This document shows positions 1 to 5,670 of a stretch of 5,769 nt of DNA, one piece after another. Every line of letters begins with the position of its first letter. Positions within the stretch are counted from its first letter, which is position 1. The stretch is from the NCBI GenBank assembly GCA_024638345.1, contig JAHEKL010000183.1:1-5769 (forward strand). The letters are read 5' to 3'. The position numbers and the translations under genes were made by a program. The stretch is from Gammaproteobacteria bacterium (GTDB lineage: Bacteria > Gemmatimonadota > Gemmatimonadetes > Longimicrobiales > Gaopeijiaceae). A model generated the notes under the pieces. That model did not search any database, was not told the origin of the DNA, and saw only the letters and a list, made by a program, of their open reading frames with translations.

Positions 1-780
1 CAGCTTCTCGGTGAACGGGTCGCCGACCTGTACACGAGGACGGCTCGCATCGTCGTCGTCCTCCGAGAGCTCCTCCGACGCGAACGTGGCGCCGTGGATT
101 CCGTCTCGTCCCGTACGCGCCCCCACCGCCATCAGCGTGTTGCCCACGCCCGAGGCCTCGCCCCGAATGATCTCGTCCGTCTTCATCACCCCGAGGCACA
201 TCGCGTTGACCAGCGGATTCCCTTCATACGCCCGGTCGAAAAAGACCTCGCCACCGATATTGGGAATTCCCACGCAGTTGCCGTAGTCGCCAATACCACG
301 GACCACCCCCGAGAACAGGTAGCGGACCCGAGCCGAATCCAGATCCCCGAAACGGAGCGAATCCAGGACTGCGATCGGACGCGCGCCCATCGTGAAGATG
401 TCCCTGAGGATTCCTCCGACTCCGGTCGCCGCGCCCTGATAAGGTTCGATCGCCGAGGGGTGATTGTGGGATTCGATCTTGAACGCCAGGGCGAGACCGT
501 CTCCGATGTCGATGACACCCGCGTTCTCACCGGGACCCTGTATGACCCATGGCGCCTCGGTCGGAAGGAGCTTGAGGAGTCTCTTGGAATTCTTGTATCC
601 ACAGTGCTCGGACCACATGGCGGAGAAGATTCCGAGCTCCGTGAAGGTCGGTACCCGGCCCAAGATCTCGTGAATCCGATCGTACTCCGCCTCCGAGAGC
701 CCGTGCTCGGCGACTAGCTCAGCCGTGATCTCGGGCTCTCCGGGGCGGCCTTCGAGCAGGGCAGCGGGATTTCCGTTCAC
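1..780 (-). CDS. purL: Phosphoribosylformylglycinamidine (FGAM) synthase, large subunit PurL, N-terminal 260 codons (partial)
   Basis: PurL is the ATP-dependent synthetase subunit of FGAM synthase. It converts FGAR to FGAM in the cytoplasm using ammonia delivered by PurQ (step 4 of IMP synthesis). The frame is open from a GTG at 780-778 to the left window edge. Residues 55-66 carry the family motif MWSEHCGYKNSK; H59 corresponds to the active-site histidine of the small-type PurL. Residues 101-120 (KIESHNHPSAIEPYQGAATG) and the following GGILRDIFTMGARPIA form the nucleotide/FGAR-binding core, and GIGDYGNCVGIPNIGGE (163-179) follows. A short acidic loop (about 236-245, EELSEDDDDA) sits where the family is variable. 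The N-terminus matches the length expected for the roughly 740-residue Bacillus-type PurL, so about a third of the protein is present. The GTG start overlaps the purQ stop as GTGA and has AGAGGAG seven bases upstream. One small departure is Gly61, where SYK is usual (WSEHCGYK). Identity is secure; only the C-terminus is missing, because of the window edge. Confidence 0.97.
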   Translation of the reverse strand, partial: MNGNPAALLEGRPGEPEITAELVAEHGLSEAEYDRIHEILGRVPTFTELGIFSAMWSEHCGYKNSKRLLKLLPTEAPWVIQGPGENAGVIDIGDGLALAFKIESHNHPSAIEPYQGAATGVGGILRDIFTMGARPIAVLDSLRFGDLDSARVRYLFSGVVRGIGDYGNCVGIPNIGGEVFFDRAYEGNPLVNAMCLGVMKTDEIIRGEASGVGNTLMAVGARTGRDGIHGATFASEELSEDDDDASRPRVQVGDPFTEKL

Positions 781-1478
781 GCGACTGCTCCTCTGAGCAC
801 CGACGCCAGCGATTCGAACAGTCCCCGACCATCGGTGGAGCCCAGGATTTCCTCCACCGCTCTCTCGGGATGGGGCATCATACCGATCACATTTCGGTCG
901 CGATTCAGGATGCCTGCGATGCCATGGGCGGAACCGTTGGGGTTTGCCTCGGGGAGCGCCTCGCCGGCGGACGTCACATATCGGAAAACGACCCGGCCTT
1001 CTCCCTCGAGCTCGGCCAGGGTGTTCGGGTCGGCGTAATAGCTTCCCTCTCCGTGCGCTATCGGCATTCGCAGGACCTGCCCCTCCGAATACGCGCTCGT
1101 GAAGGGTGTCTCCACGGTCTCCACACGGATGTGGACGTCGTGGCTCCGAAAGCGGAGCGTGTCGTTTCGGAGCAGCGCCCCTGGCAGAAGCCCGCTCTCG
1201 CAAAGCACCTGAAACCCATTGCAGATCCCTACGACCAGACCACCGGAACGCGCGAAAGCGTCGACCGCGGACATGACGGGCGAGAACCTCGCGATCGCTC
1301 CCGCCCTCAGGTAGTCTCCGTGTGCGAATCCACCCGGGAGGACTAACGCATCGACGGGTCCCAACTCCCGCTCCCTGTGCCACACGAATACGGGCTCGAG
1401 CTCGGGGAAGAGCTGGAGGGCTTTGTAGCAGTCGTAGTCGCAATTGGAGCCCGGAAATGTGACGACGGCCACTCTCAT
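777..1478 (-). CDS. purQ: FGAM synthase, glutaminase subunit PurQ
   Basis: PurQ is a class I glutamine amidotransferase. It hydrolyses glutamine and passes ammonia to PurL in the PurLQS complex. The 233-residue product has the usual PurQ length (about 225-235). It begins MRVAVVTFPGSNCDYD, the normal family N-terminus, so the in-frame open extension upstream to 1562 is not part of the protein. The triad is visible: nucleophile C86 in GICNGFQ (84-90), and H203 and E205 in MMPHPE (200-205). LVLPGGFAHGDYLRAGAIA (46-64) is the characteristic early loop. The ATG overlaps the purS TGA as ATGA, and its own TGA overlaps the purL GTG. The order purS-purQ-purL lets the three subunits be made together. 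No key residue is missing. Confidence 0.97.
   Translation of the reverse strand: MRVAVVTFPGSNCDYDCYKALQLFPELEPVFVWHRERELGPVDALVLPGGFAHGDYLRAGAIARFSPVMSAVDAFARSGGLVVGICNGFQVLCESGLLPGALLRNDTLRFRSHDVHIRVETVETPFTSAYSEGQVLRMPIAHGEGSYYADPNTLAELEGEGRVVFRYVTSAGEALPEANPNGSAHGIAGILNRDRNVIGMMPHPERAVEEILGSTDGRGLFESLASVLRGAVA
788..794 (-). promoter_or_regulatory. Ribosome binding site of purL
   Basis: AGAGGAG lies inside the last codons of purQ, seven bases before the purL GTG at 780-778. It supports that GTG as the start and, with the GTGA stop/start overlap, suggests translation coupled to purQ. Confidence 0.75.
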
Positions 1479-1753
1479 GAGGCTCCACCCGCCAGTGCTG
1501 GATCCGTGCGATGGACGATCGTGAAGTCTTCCGTGATCGGATTCGCGAGGAGCTTCCGGCACATCGCTTCGACGAGATCGACGGCCTCCGACTCGCTCTC
1601 AGCGTCGACCGCAATATCGATGATCTTGCCGATTCGCACCTCTGACAGGCCCGGGAAACCGAGGGAATCCAGAGCGTGGTGGACCGCGGTCCCCTCCGGA
1701 TCGAGGAGTCCCGGTCGTGGCCGGACGCGGATTTCCAGATGATACGTCGTCAC
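1475..1753 (-). CDS. purS: FGAM synthase, PurS subunit
   Basis: PurS is a small structural subunit that bridges PurQ and PurL and is needed for ammonia transfer between them; in Bacillus the complex holds two PurS per PurL and PurQ. The 92-residue product shows the family pattern throughout: a first strand YHLEIRVRPRPGLLDPEG (4-21) followed by TAVHHALDSLGF (22-33), then VRIGKIIDI (39-47), and near the end KLLANPITEDFTI (67-79). It is slightly longer than the usual 80-85 residues because of a C-terminal tail (HRTDPALAGGAS), and the purQ ribosome site and start are encoded within that tail. The start is a GTG with AGGAG five bases upstream. The gene lies 8 bases after the pssA stop and overlaps purQ by 4 bases. 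Its position directly before purQ and purL strongly supports the call. Confidence 0.95.
   Translation of the reverse strand: MTTYHLEIRVRPRPGLLDPEGTAVHHALDSLGFPGLSEVRIGKIIDIAVDAESESEAVDLVEAMCRKLLANPITEDFTIVHRTDPALAGGAS
1483..1486 (-). promoter_or_regulatory. Ribosome binding site of purQ
   Basis: GGAG sits four bases upstream of the purQ ATG (1478-1476), within the final codons of purS. The spacing is a little short but usable. It favours the ATG at 1478 over the longer open frame reaching 1562, in agreement with the conserved PurQ N-terminus. Confidence 0.55.
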
Positions 1754-1758
1754 TCGAT

Positions 1759-1763
1759 CTCCT
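1759..1763 (-). promoter_or_regulatory. Ribosome binding site of purS
   Basis: AGGAG lies five bases before the purS GTG (1753-1751) and shares two bases with the pssA TAG stop (reading TAGGAG). It fixes the GTG as the start, since no ATG is available nearby in frame, and suggests that ribosomes ending pssA can pass directly to purS. Confidence 0.8.
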
Positions 1764-2682
1764 ATGGGTTTTCGTGAATCGTCGAGTCGGATTCCGGAGC
1801 CGAGGACTCCGGGGAGAGGGCCTCAGGCGAACGATAACGGGTCGGCGCGATCTCACCATAGTCCACCGTCCGAACCTCTGCGCCGCCTTCGTCCTCCTCG
1901 TCTTCCTCGTCCAGCAGGGGGTCCCGTTCGGGCAGCCGGTCGAGTAGCCCGAGGATGGTGCTTCGGGTGACTCCGTAGAGCGTGTAGACGCATAGAATCG
2001 GCAGGATGAAGTACTCCGGGATCAAGATCGCCGCAGTCGCACACGAGATGAGATAGAGCGATCCGGCGGTGGCCCGGGGGCTTCGGAACGAGAGCTTGGG
2101 CACGATGGGGTACGGGATGTGGCTCAACATCAGAACCGCGAGGACGATCATCGCGATGCCCACGGTCTGAGTCGTGGGAAGCCCCATCGTCGAGCTGGCG
2201 ACCGCCGGGGCATTGAAGAAGGGGAAGATCGTCGCCAGCACCATCCCGGCGGTGGGGGAGGGAAGCCCGTGAAAGTTTCGCTTCGCTTGACCGCCCTGCT
2301 CCACGTTGAAGCGCGCGAGCCGAACCACCACCGCGGTCACGTAGAGGAAGGAAAGGACCCAACTCCACGGCTGGTCCTCGAAGAACAGGAAGTATACGAG
2401 CAATGCCGGAGCGACGCCGAACGAGATGGCGTCCACCAGCGAGTCGAGCTCGGCCCCGAATCGCGAACCGGTCGCCGTGAATCGAGCGATGCGACCGTCC
2501 AGCATGTCGAGCACGGCGGCGAATACGATCGACCACGACGCGGCCGAGAAGTCACCCCGGGCGGCCGACACCATCGCATAGACTCCGAGGAACAGGTTCC
2601 CGAGCGTGAAAGCCGATGGAAGGATGATGATTCCGCGCTGCAGCTTCACCCGGCCTCGCCTCGGTCGACGCATTCCGATCAC
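1762..2682 (-). CDS. pssA: CDP-diacylglycerol-serine O-phosphatidyltransferase (phosphatidylserine synthase), with acidic C-terminal tail
   Basis: This is an integral membrane enzyme that joins L-serine to CDP-diacylglycerol, giving phosphatidylserine, the precursor of phosphatidylethanolamine. The complete CDP-alcohol phosphatidyltransferase signature D-x2-DG-x2-AR-x8-G-x3-D-x3-D is present, with D59, D62, G63, A66, R67, G76, D80 and D84; these aspartates bind metal and are catalytic in the family. About seven or eight hydrophobic segments follow a basic N-terminus (RRPRRGR). HGLPSPTAG (138-146) and RFNVEQ (124-129) favour the Bacillus-type PssA over phosphatidylglycerophosphate synthase. 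The product is 306 residues. The membrane core ends near residue 248, and a roughly 55-residue hydrophilic tail follows, with the acidic run DEEDEEDE (258-265) and a Ser/Pro/Glu-rich end. The start is either the GTG at 2682, which overlaps the purC stop as GTGA, or the ATG three codons later at 2673. The decarboxylase gene psd, a common neighbour of pssA, is absent from this window. Confidence 0.92.
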   Translation of the reverse strand: MIGMRRPRRGRVKLQRGIIILPSAFTLGNLFLGVYAMVSAARGDFSAASWSIVFAAVLDMLDGRIARFTATGSRFGAELDSLVDAISFGVAPALLVYFLFFEDQPWSWVLSFLYVTAVVVRLARFNVEQGGQAKRNFHGLPSPTAGMVLATIFPFFNAPAVASSTMGLPTTQTVGIAMIVLAVLMLSHIPYPIVPKLSFRSPRATAGSLYLISCATAAILIPEYFILPILCVYTLYGVTRSTILGLLDRLPERDPLLDEEDEEDEGGAEVRTVDYGEIAPTRYRSPEALSPESSAPESDSTIHENP

Positions 2683-3650
2683 CCACCTCCTCCGTTCCCG
2701 TCGAAGGATGGTGGGGCGTAGTCGTCCAGACTGATTCCGGTCAGGCGCTCGAAAATCTCCAGGTAGCGGTCCGTGGCGGCCCTCACCACCGAGTCGTCGA
2801 GATCGGGCGGGGGAGGCGTCCGATCCCAGTCGGGGAGCGCGTATAGCCAGTCACGGATGGGCTGCTTGTCCAGCGACGGGGGCGTCGCGCCTGGGCGCCA
2901 GCTCTCCGCGGGCCAGTACCGCGACGAGTCCGGCGTCAGCACCTCGTCGATGAGAAGCAGCGAACCCTCCTGCGTCTGGCCGAACTCGAACTTGGTGTCC
3001 GCGAGGAGAATGCCACGGTTTGCGGCTCGCTCACGTCCCTGCTCGTATACCTCGAGCGACAGGTCTCTCAGTCGCTCGGCCAGCGAAGCGCCGAGTCGCT
3101 CGACCACCCCCGAGAACGGGATGTTCTCGTCGTGACCGTCGTCGACCTTCGTGGCGGGAGAGAAGATGGGAGGGCGAAGCTCCTGGCTCTCGACCAGCCC
3201 TGACGGCAGAGGCTCGCCTGCGAGCGTCCCGAGCTTTTGGTACTCCCTCCAAGCAGAACCGGAGAGGTAGCCTCGGACGACGCATTCGATGGGAAGCGGG
3301 CGCGTGCGCCTGACCAGGAGAGATCGGCGCGCCCAGTCCGATTCCGTGCCCGACAGAGCCGGGACGCGGGCCAGGATCGCCTCGGGATCCGCCGACACCA
3401 GGTGGTGATCGACAAGGTCCCGAAGCTGATCCAGCCACCATGCCGTGAGCAGGGTCAGGACTTCGCCCTTTCTCGGCACAGGCTGACGCATGACCACATC
3501 GAAGGCCGACACTCGATCCGAAGCGACCATGAGCAACAGATCAGGGCCGGCCTCGTACATCTCCCGAACCTTGCCCCGATGCACCAGAGGTAGCGGAAGC
3601 TCGGATCGGAACAGCGTGGACTGGGACGACTCGCTCTCAAACGCGGACAT
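2679..3650 (-). CDS. purC: Phosphoribosylaminoimidazole-succinocarboxamide (SAICAR) synthetase
   Basis: PurC ligates aspartate to CAIR with ATP, giving SAICAR (step 7 of IMP synthesis), which is the substrate of the adjacent PurB. The 323-residue product is of the longer, yeast ADE1-like type (about 300 residues) rather than the 237-residue E. coli type. Visible motifs in order are HRGKVREMYEAG (24-35) and ASDRVSAFDVVM (43-54) for nucleotide binding, LPIECVVRGYLSGSAWREY (119-137, signature 1), FSPATKVD then GHDENI (163-177), LLADTKFEFG (215-224, signature 2), LLIDEVLTPDSSRYW (232-246) and DKQPIRDWL (261-269). The frame is open upstream to 3815, but that part is antisense-like junk overlapping purB. 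The start chosen, MSAFESESS at 3650, has AGGAG six bases upstream and lies just before the conserved region. It overlaps the purB 3' end by 14 bases. The C-terminus ends in NGGGG, whose codons form the pssA ribosome site. Confidence 0.96.
   Translation of the reverse strand: MSAFESESSQSTLFRSELPLPLVHRGKVREMYEAGPDLLLMVASDRVSAFDVVMRQPVPRKGEVLTLLTAWWLDQLRDLVDHHLVSADPEAILARVPALSGTESDWARRSLLVRRTRPLPIECVVRGYLSGSAWREYQKLGTLAGEPLPSGLVESQELRPPIFSPATKVDDGHDENIPFSGVVERLGASLAERLRDLSLEVYEQGRERAANRGILLADTKFEFGQTQEGSLLLIDEVLTPDSSRYWPAESWRPGATPPSLDKQPIRDWLYALPDWDRTPPPPDLDDSVVRAATDRYLEIFERLTGISLDDYAPPSFDGNGGGG
2686..2693 (-). promoter_or_regulatory. Ribosome binding site of pssA, encoded by the purC glycine tail
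   Basis: GGAGGAGG, continuing into TGGGTGA, is a near-perfect anti-16S match made from the last glycine codons of purC. Its upstream GGAG is seven bases from the GTG at 2682, while its downstream GGAGG is twelve bases from the ATG at 2673. Either start could therefore be used; the GTGA overlap tips me toward the GTG. Confidence 0.7.
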
Positions 3651-5088
3651 CGGGTGCTCCTGCCAAATGGTCGGCTTCTTCGAATAGACGCTCGACGACG
3701 GGGTCTGCCCACTCCTCGAGGAATCGATCGACCTGCTCCGGCGCCCGACCGACGTGTTTCGACGGATCGAGCAGGGTCCCGAGCGTGGCCTCGTCCATGC
3801 CGAACACGTGATCATCAGCGATCCGGCGCACGAGGTCGTTCTCTTCTCCCGCCTTCATCTTCTCGGACGAAGCGAAGGCATGGCGCCGGATCCGCTCGTG
3901 CAGCGACTGCCGATCTCCACCACCGGACTCCACGGCTCGCATCAGGACCGACTCCATCGCGATGAAGGGCAGATGTGTTTCCAGGTTTCTGCGGACGACG
4001 TCCGGGTGAAGCACGAGACCCGAGGCCACATTCTCCGCCAGAACCAGCGCTCCGTCCAGCGTCAGAAAGGCGTCCGGTATGGAGAGGCGGCGGTTGGCGG
4101 AGTCGTCGAGTGTGCGCTCGAACCATTGGGTGGCAGCCGTTACGACCGGATCCAGCGAGAGCGTGATCACGTGGCGGGCGAGCGCACAGATGCGCTCCGC
4201 TCTCATCGGATTCCGCTTGTACGGCATGGCCGAGGAACCAATCTGTTCCGTCTCGAACGGCTCTTCGACCTCCTGGAGGTGGGCCAGGAGTCTCAGGTCG
4301 TTCCCAAACTTGGACAGCGACGCGGCGACACCCGCCAAGGAACCCACGATCGCGGCGTCCACCTTCCTCGGGTAGGTCTGTCCGGTGACCCCGTAGCTCT
4401 GCGCAAATCCCATGCGTTCGGTTACCAGGCGGTCCAATTCCTCGACCTTGCCGTGATCCCCTCCAAAGAGCTCGAGGAAGGACGCCTGGGTTCCGGTCGT
4501 GCCTCGGACCCCCCGAAACCGGAGGGATTCCAGGCGGTGCTCCATCTCCTCGATATCGAGCAGCAGGTCCTGAATCCAAAGCGTAGCCCGCTTGCCCACG
4601 GTGGTGGCCTGAGCCGGCTGGAAGTGCGTATAGCCCAGGGTCGGGACTTCCCTATGCTCGCGCGCGAAGGCGACCAGCTCCCGGACGGTTCGGACCAGCC
4701 GTGCACGCACCAGCTTCATCGCTTCCCGATGGAGAATCAGATCGGTGTTGTCGCCGATGAACGCCGAGGTGGCTCCGAGATGTATGATCCCGCGTGCGGA
4801 AGGCGCCGAATCCCCAAAGAGGTGCACGTGCGCCATGACGTCGTGGCGGAATCTCCGCTCATACTCAGCGGCCTTCTCGAGATCGAGGGCGTCCAGGTTC
4901 CGCCGCATTTCCTCGAGCGCGCCCTCCGGAATCGAAAGCCCCAGCTCGCTCTCGGACTCGGCCAGAGCCAACCAGAGCCGCCTCCAGATCCCGAAACGAT
5001 GGTTCGGAGAGAACACCTGCTGCATCTCACTCGACGCGTATCGTTCGGTGAGCGGGTGGACGTATCCGTCCTGCACGTCAGGAGTCAC
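3637..5088 (-). CDS. purB: Adenylosuccinate lyase (human/eukaryote-like subtype)
   Basis: PurB removes fumarate from SAICAR to give AICAR (step 8 of IMP synthesis) and from adenylosuccinate to give AMP. It is a homotetramer of the fumarase/aspartase superfamily. All three conserved regions are present: RHDVMAHVH with H82 (81-89), GYTHFQPAQATTVGKR with H155 as general acid (152-167), and the mobile signature loop GSSAMPYKRNP (284-294) with S285 as the likely catalytic base. These residues sit four positions before human H86, H159 and S289. Other human-like blocks are IIHLGATSAFIGDNTDLI (101-118), RFRGVRGTTGTQASFLELF (190-208) and WFERTLDDSANRR (322-334). The 483-residue length equals that of the human type rather than the roughly 430 of Bacillus PurB. 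The start is GTG at 5088 or GTG four codons later at 5076 (giving VQDGYVHPLTERYAS); a TAG lies in frame upstream and no Shine-Dalgarno sequence is visible before either. The stop lies inside the start of purC. Confidence 0.96.
   Translation of the reverse strand: MTPDVQDGYVHPLTERYASSEMQQVFSPNHRFGIWRRLWLALAESESELGLSIPEGALEEMRRNLDALDLEKAAEYERRFRHDVMAHVHLFGDSAPSARGIIHLGATSAFIGDNTDLILHREAMKLVRARLVRTVRELVAFAREHREVPTLGYTHFQPAQATTVGKRATLWIQDLLLDIEEMEHRLESLRFRGVRGTTGTQASFLELFGGDHGKVEELDRLVTERMGFAQSYGVTGQTYPRKVDAAIVGSLAGVAASLSKFGNDLRLLAHLQEVEEPFETEQIGSSAMPYKRNPMRAERICALARHVITLSLDPVVTAATQWFERTLDDSANRRLSIPDAFLTLDGALVLAENVASGLVLHPDVVRRNLETHLPFIAMESVLMRAVESGGGDRQSLHERIRRHAFASSEKMKAGEENDLVRRIADDHVFGMDEATLGTLLDPSKHVGRAPEQVDRFLEEWADPVVERLFEEADHLAGAPDVRV
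3657..3661 (-). promoter_or_regulatory. Ribosome binding site of purC
   Basis: AGGAG is embedded in the last codons of purB, six bases before the purC ATG (3650-3648). It decides this start against the longer in-frame opening to 3815 and points to translation coupled to purB. Confidence 0.78.
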
Positions 5089-5131
5089 GCGGCGGGATGG
5101 GATAGGGGTCTACGTCGACTCGAGCCCTCAT
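5078..5131 (-). CDS. Possible 17-codon bridging ORF between the protease gene and purB
   Basis: An ATG at 5131-5129 overlaps the protease TGA as ATGA and opens a frame encoding MRARVDVDPYPIPPRDS, which ends in TGA at 5080-5078. A purB candidate start (GTG, 5076-5074) follows one base later. No Shine-Dalgarno sequence precedes the ATG, so translation would have to come from ribosomes finishing the protease. The peptide has no recognisable family, and such short frames occur by chance. It is listed because its two ends fit a stop/start relay; its reality is doubtful. Confidence 0.2.
   Translation of the reverse strand: MRARVDVDPYPIPPRDS
5089..5127 (-). other. Protease-purB spacer, 39 bases
   Basis: This is the only non-overlapping gap of note in the window. 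It shows no clear -35/-10 pair, no hairpin followed by a T run and no Shine-Dalgarno sequence for purB. In the purB frame it contains a TAG, which excludes a longer purB N-terminus. It is almost wholly covered by the doubtful 17-codon frame. If purB has its own promoter, it must lie here or inside the protease gene and is not recognisable to me. Confidence 0.5.
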
Positions 5132-5550
5132 CGGCCGAGTATGAAGTCGCGGGCTGCGTAGCCTCGGTTCCGCTCGAAGTACAGCCGCACTCGGTAGCCA
5201 GCTGGGATCTGGTCCAGAATGCCAGAGAGATCCTCGGCGCCCTGGATGCCCCGGTTCCCGATCTGCACGATCACGTCTCCCGTCTGGAGACCCAGGATCT
5301 GCTGGAGCTCGGGGGATATACCGGTCACGAGGGCACCCTGCGCCGATTCGACGCCTCGCTCGCTTCGGATCGCGTCCGTGAGCGTCACCAGCTCGAGATC
5401 CTCGAACACCGTCACACGTTCCGCCCGAAGCGAGGGCAGGTCTTCCGCTACGAGACGCACGGGCTCTCCACGGCCATCGATCGTGAGAAAGACATTGTCC
5501 CCGGCGCGAAGATCGAGCATCGCCGCCTCGAAGTCGAGTGGCGTGACCAT
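5128..5550 (-). CDS. Downstream open segment: PDZ-domain protein fragment (140 aa from the first available ATG)
   Basis: This is the first ATG-initiated frame after the internal TAA and begins MVTPLDFEAAML. It starts within PDZ1, past the carboxylate-binding loop, so the first 40 or so residues would not form a full domain. The remainder is an intact PDZ2 (RGVESAQGALVTGISPELQ followed by LQTGDVIVQIGNRGI, ending YAARDFILGR). No signal peptide is encoded and no Shine-Dalgarno sequence precedes the ATG; the upstream bases read CGGCGACAGACGC. I regard it as the tail of the protease rather than an independent gene. Confidence 0.45.
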   Translation of the reverse strand: MVTPLDFEAAMLDLRAGDNVFLTIDGRGEPVRLVAEDLPSLRAERVTVFEDLELVTLTDAIRSERGVESAQGALVTGISPELQQILGLQTGDVIVQIGNRGIQGAEDLSGILDQIPAGYRVRLYFERNRGYAARDFILGR

Positions 5551-5670
5551 GCGTCTGTCGCCGATCCGAACGAGACGATCCCCGGCTCCTACACCGGCTC
5601 TGAACGCCGGTGAGTCCCCCGATGCACGGGAGACACGGACACCGCGTGTGCGCCCGAACGCATCGGCCTC

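Noticed and set aside
94..717. Plus-strand open frame of 207 codons over the purL region.
   Set aside because: It is a shadow of purL. The minus-strand frame carries the SHNHPSAIEPYQGAATG core and is open throughout, while the plus-strand product is low-quality, charged sequence with no motif.
1794..1812. 6-bp inverted repeat CCGGAG/CTCCGG near the end of pssA, considered as a terminator or attenuator before purS.
   Set aside because: It is short, has no T tract after it on the minus strand, lies inside coding sequence for the PES repeats, and purS follows within a few dozen bases with its own ribosome site.
1853..2536. Second minus-strand open frame (227 codons) overlapping pssA.
   Set aside because: It is out of frame with the complete CDP-alcohol phosphatidyltransferase signature. 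Its product is an Arg/Gly/His-rich string typical of a shifted GC-rich frame.
3111..3129. Perfect 7-bp inverted repeat with a 5-base loop (CGAGAAC/GTTCTCG) inside purC.
   Set aside because: It encodes the conserved DENIPFS segment of PurC and has no T run. It is best explained by coding constraint.
3651..3815. In-frame upstream extension of purC (55 extra codons).
   Set aside because: It is Ser/Arg-rich, overlaps conserved purB coding sequence, and a good AGGAG site marks the ATG at 3650 instead.
5089..5127. Possible promoter or purine-responsive leader before purB.
   Set aside because: The spacer is only 39 bases. I could find no -35/-10 pair, purine-box palindrome or riboswitch-like fold in it.
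3754..5613. Very long open frame (619 codons) on the plus strand across purB and the protease end.
   Set aside because: It is antisense to purB, which has all family motifs. In GC-rich coding DNA the opposite strand often lacks stops. The translated sequence shows no domain I recognise, and the frame crosses two real genes.
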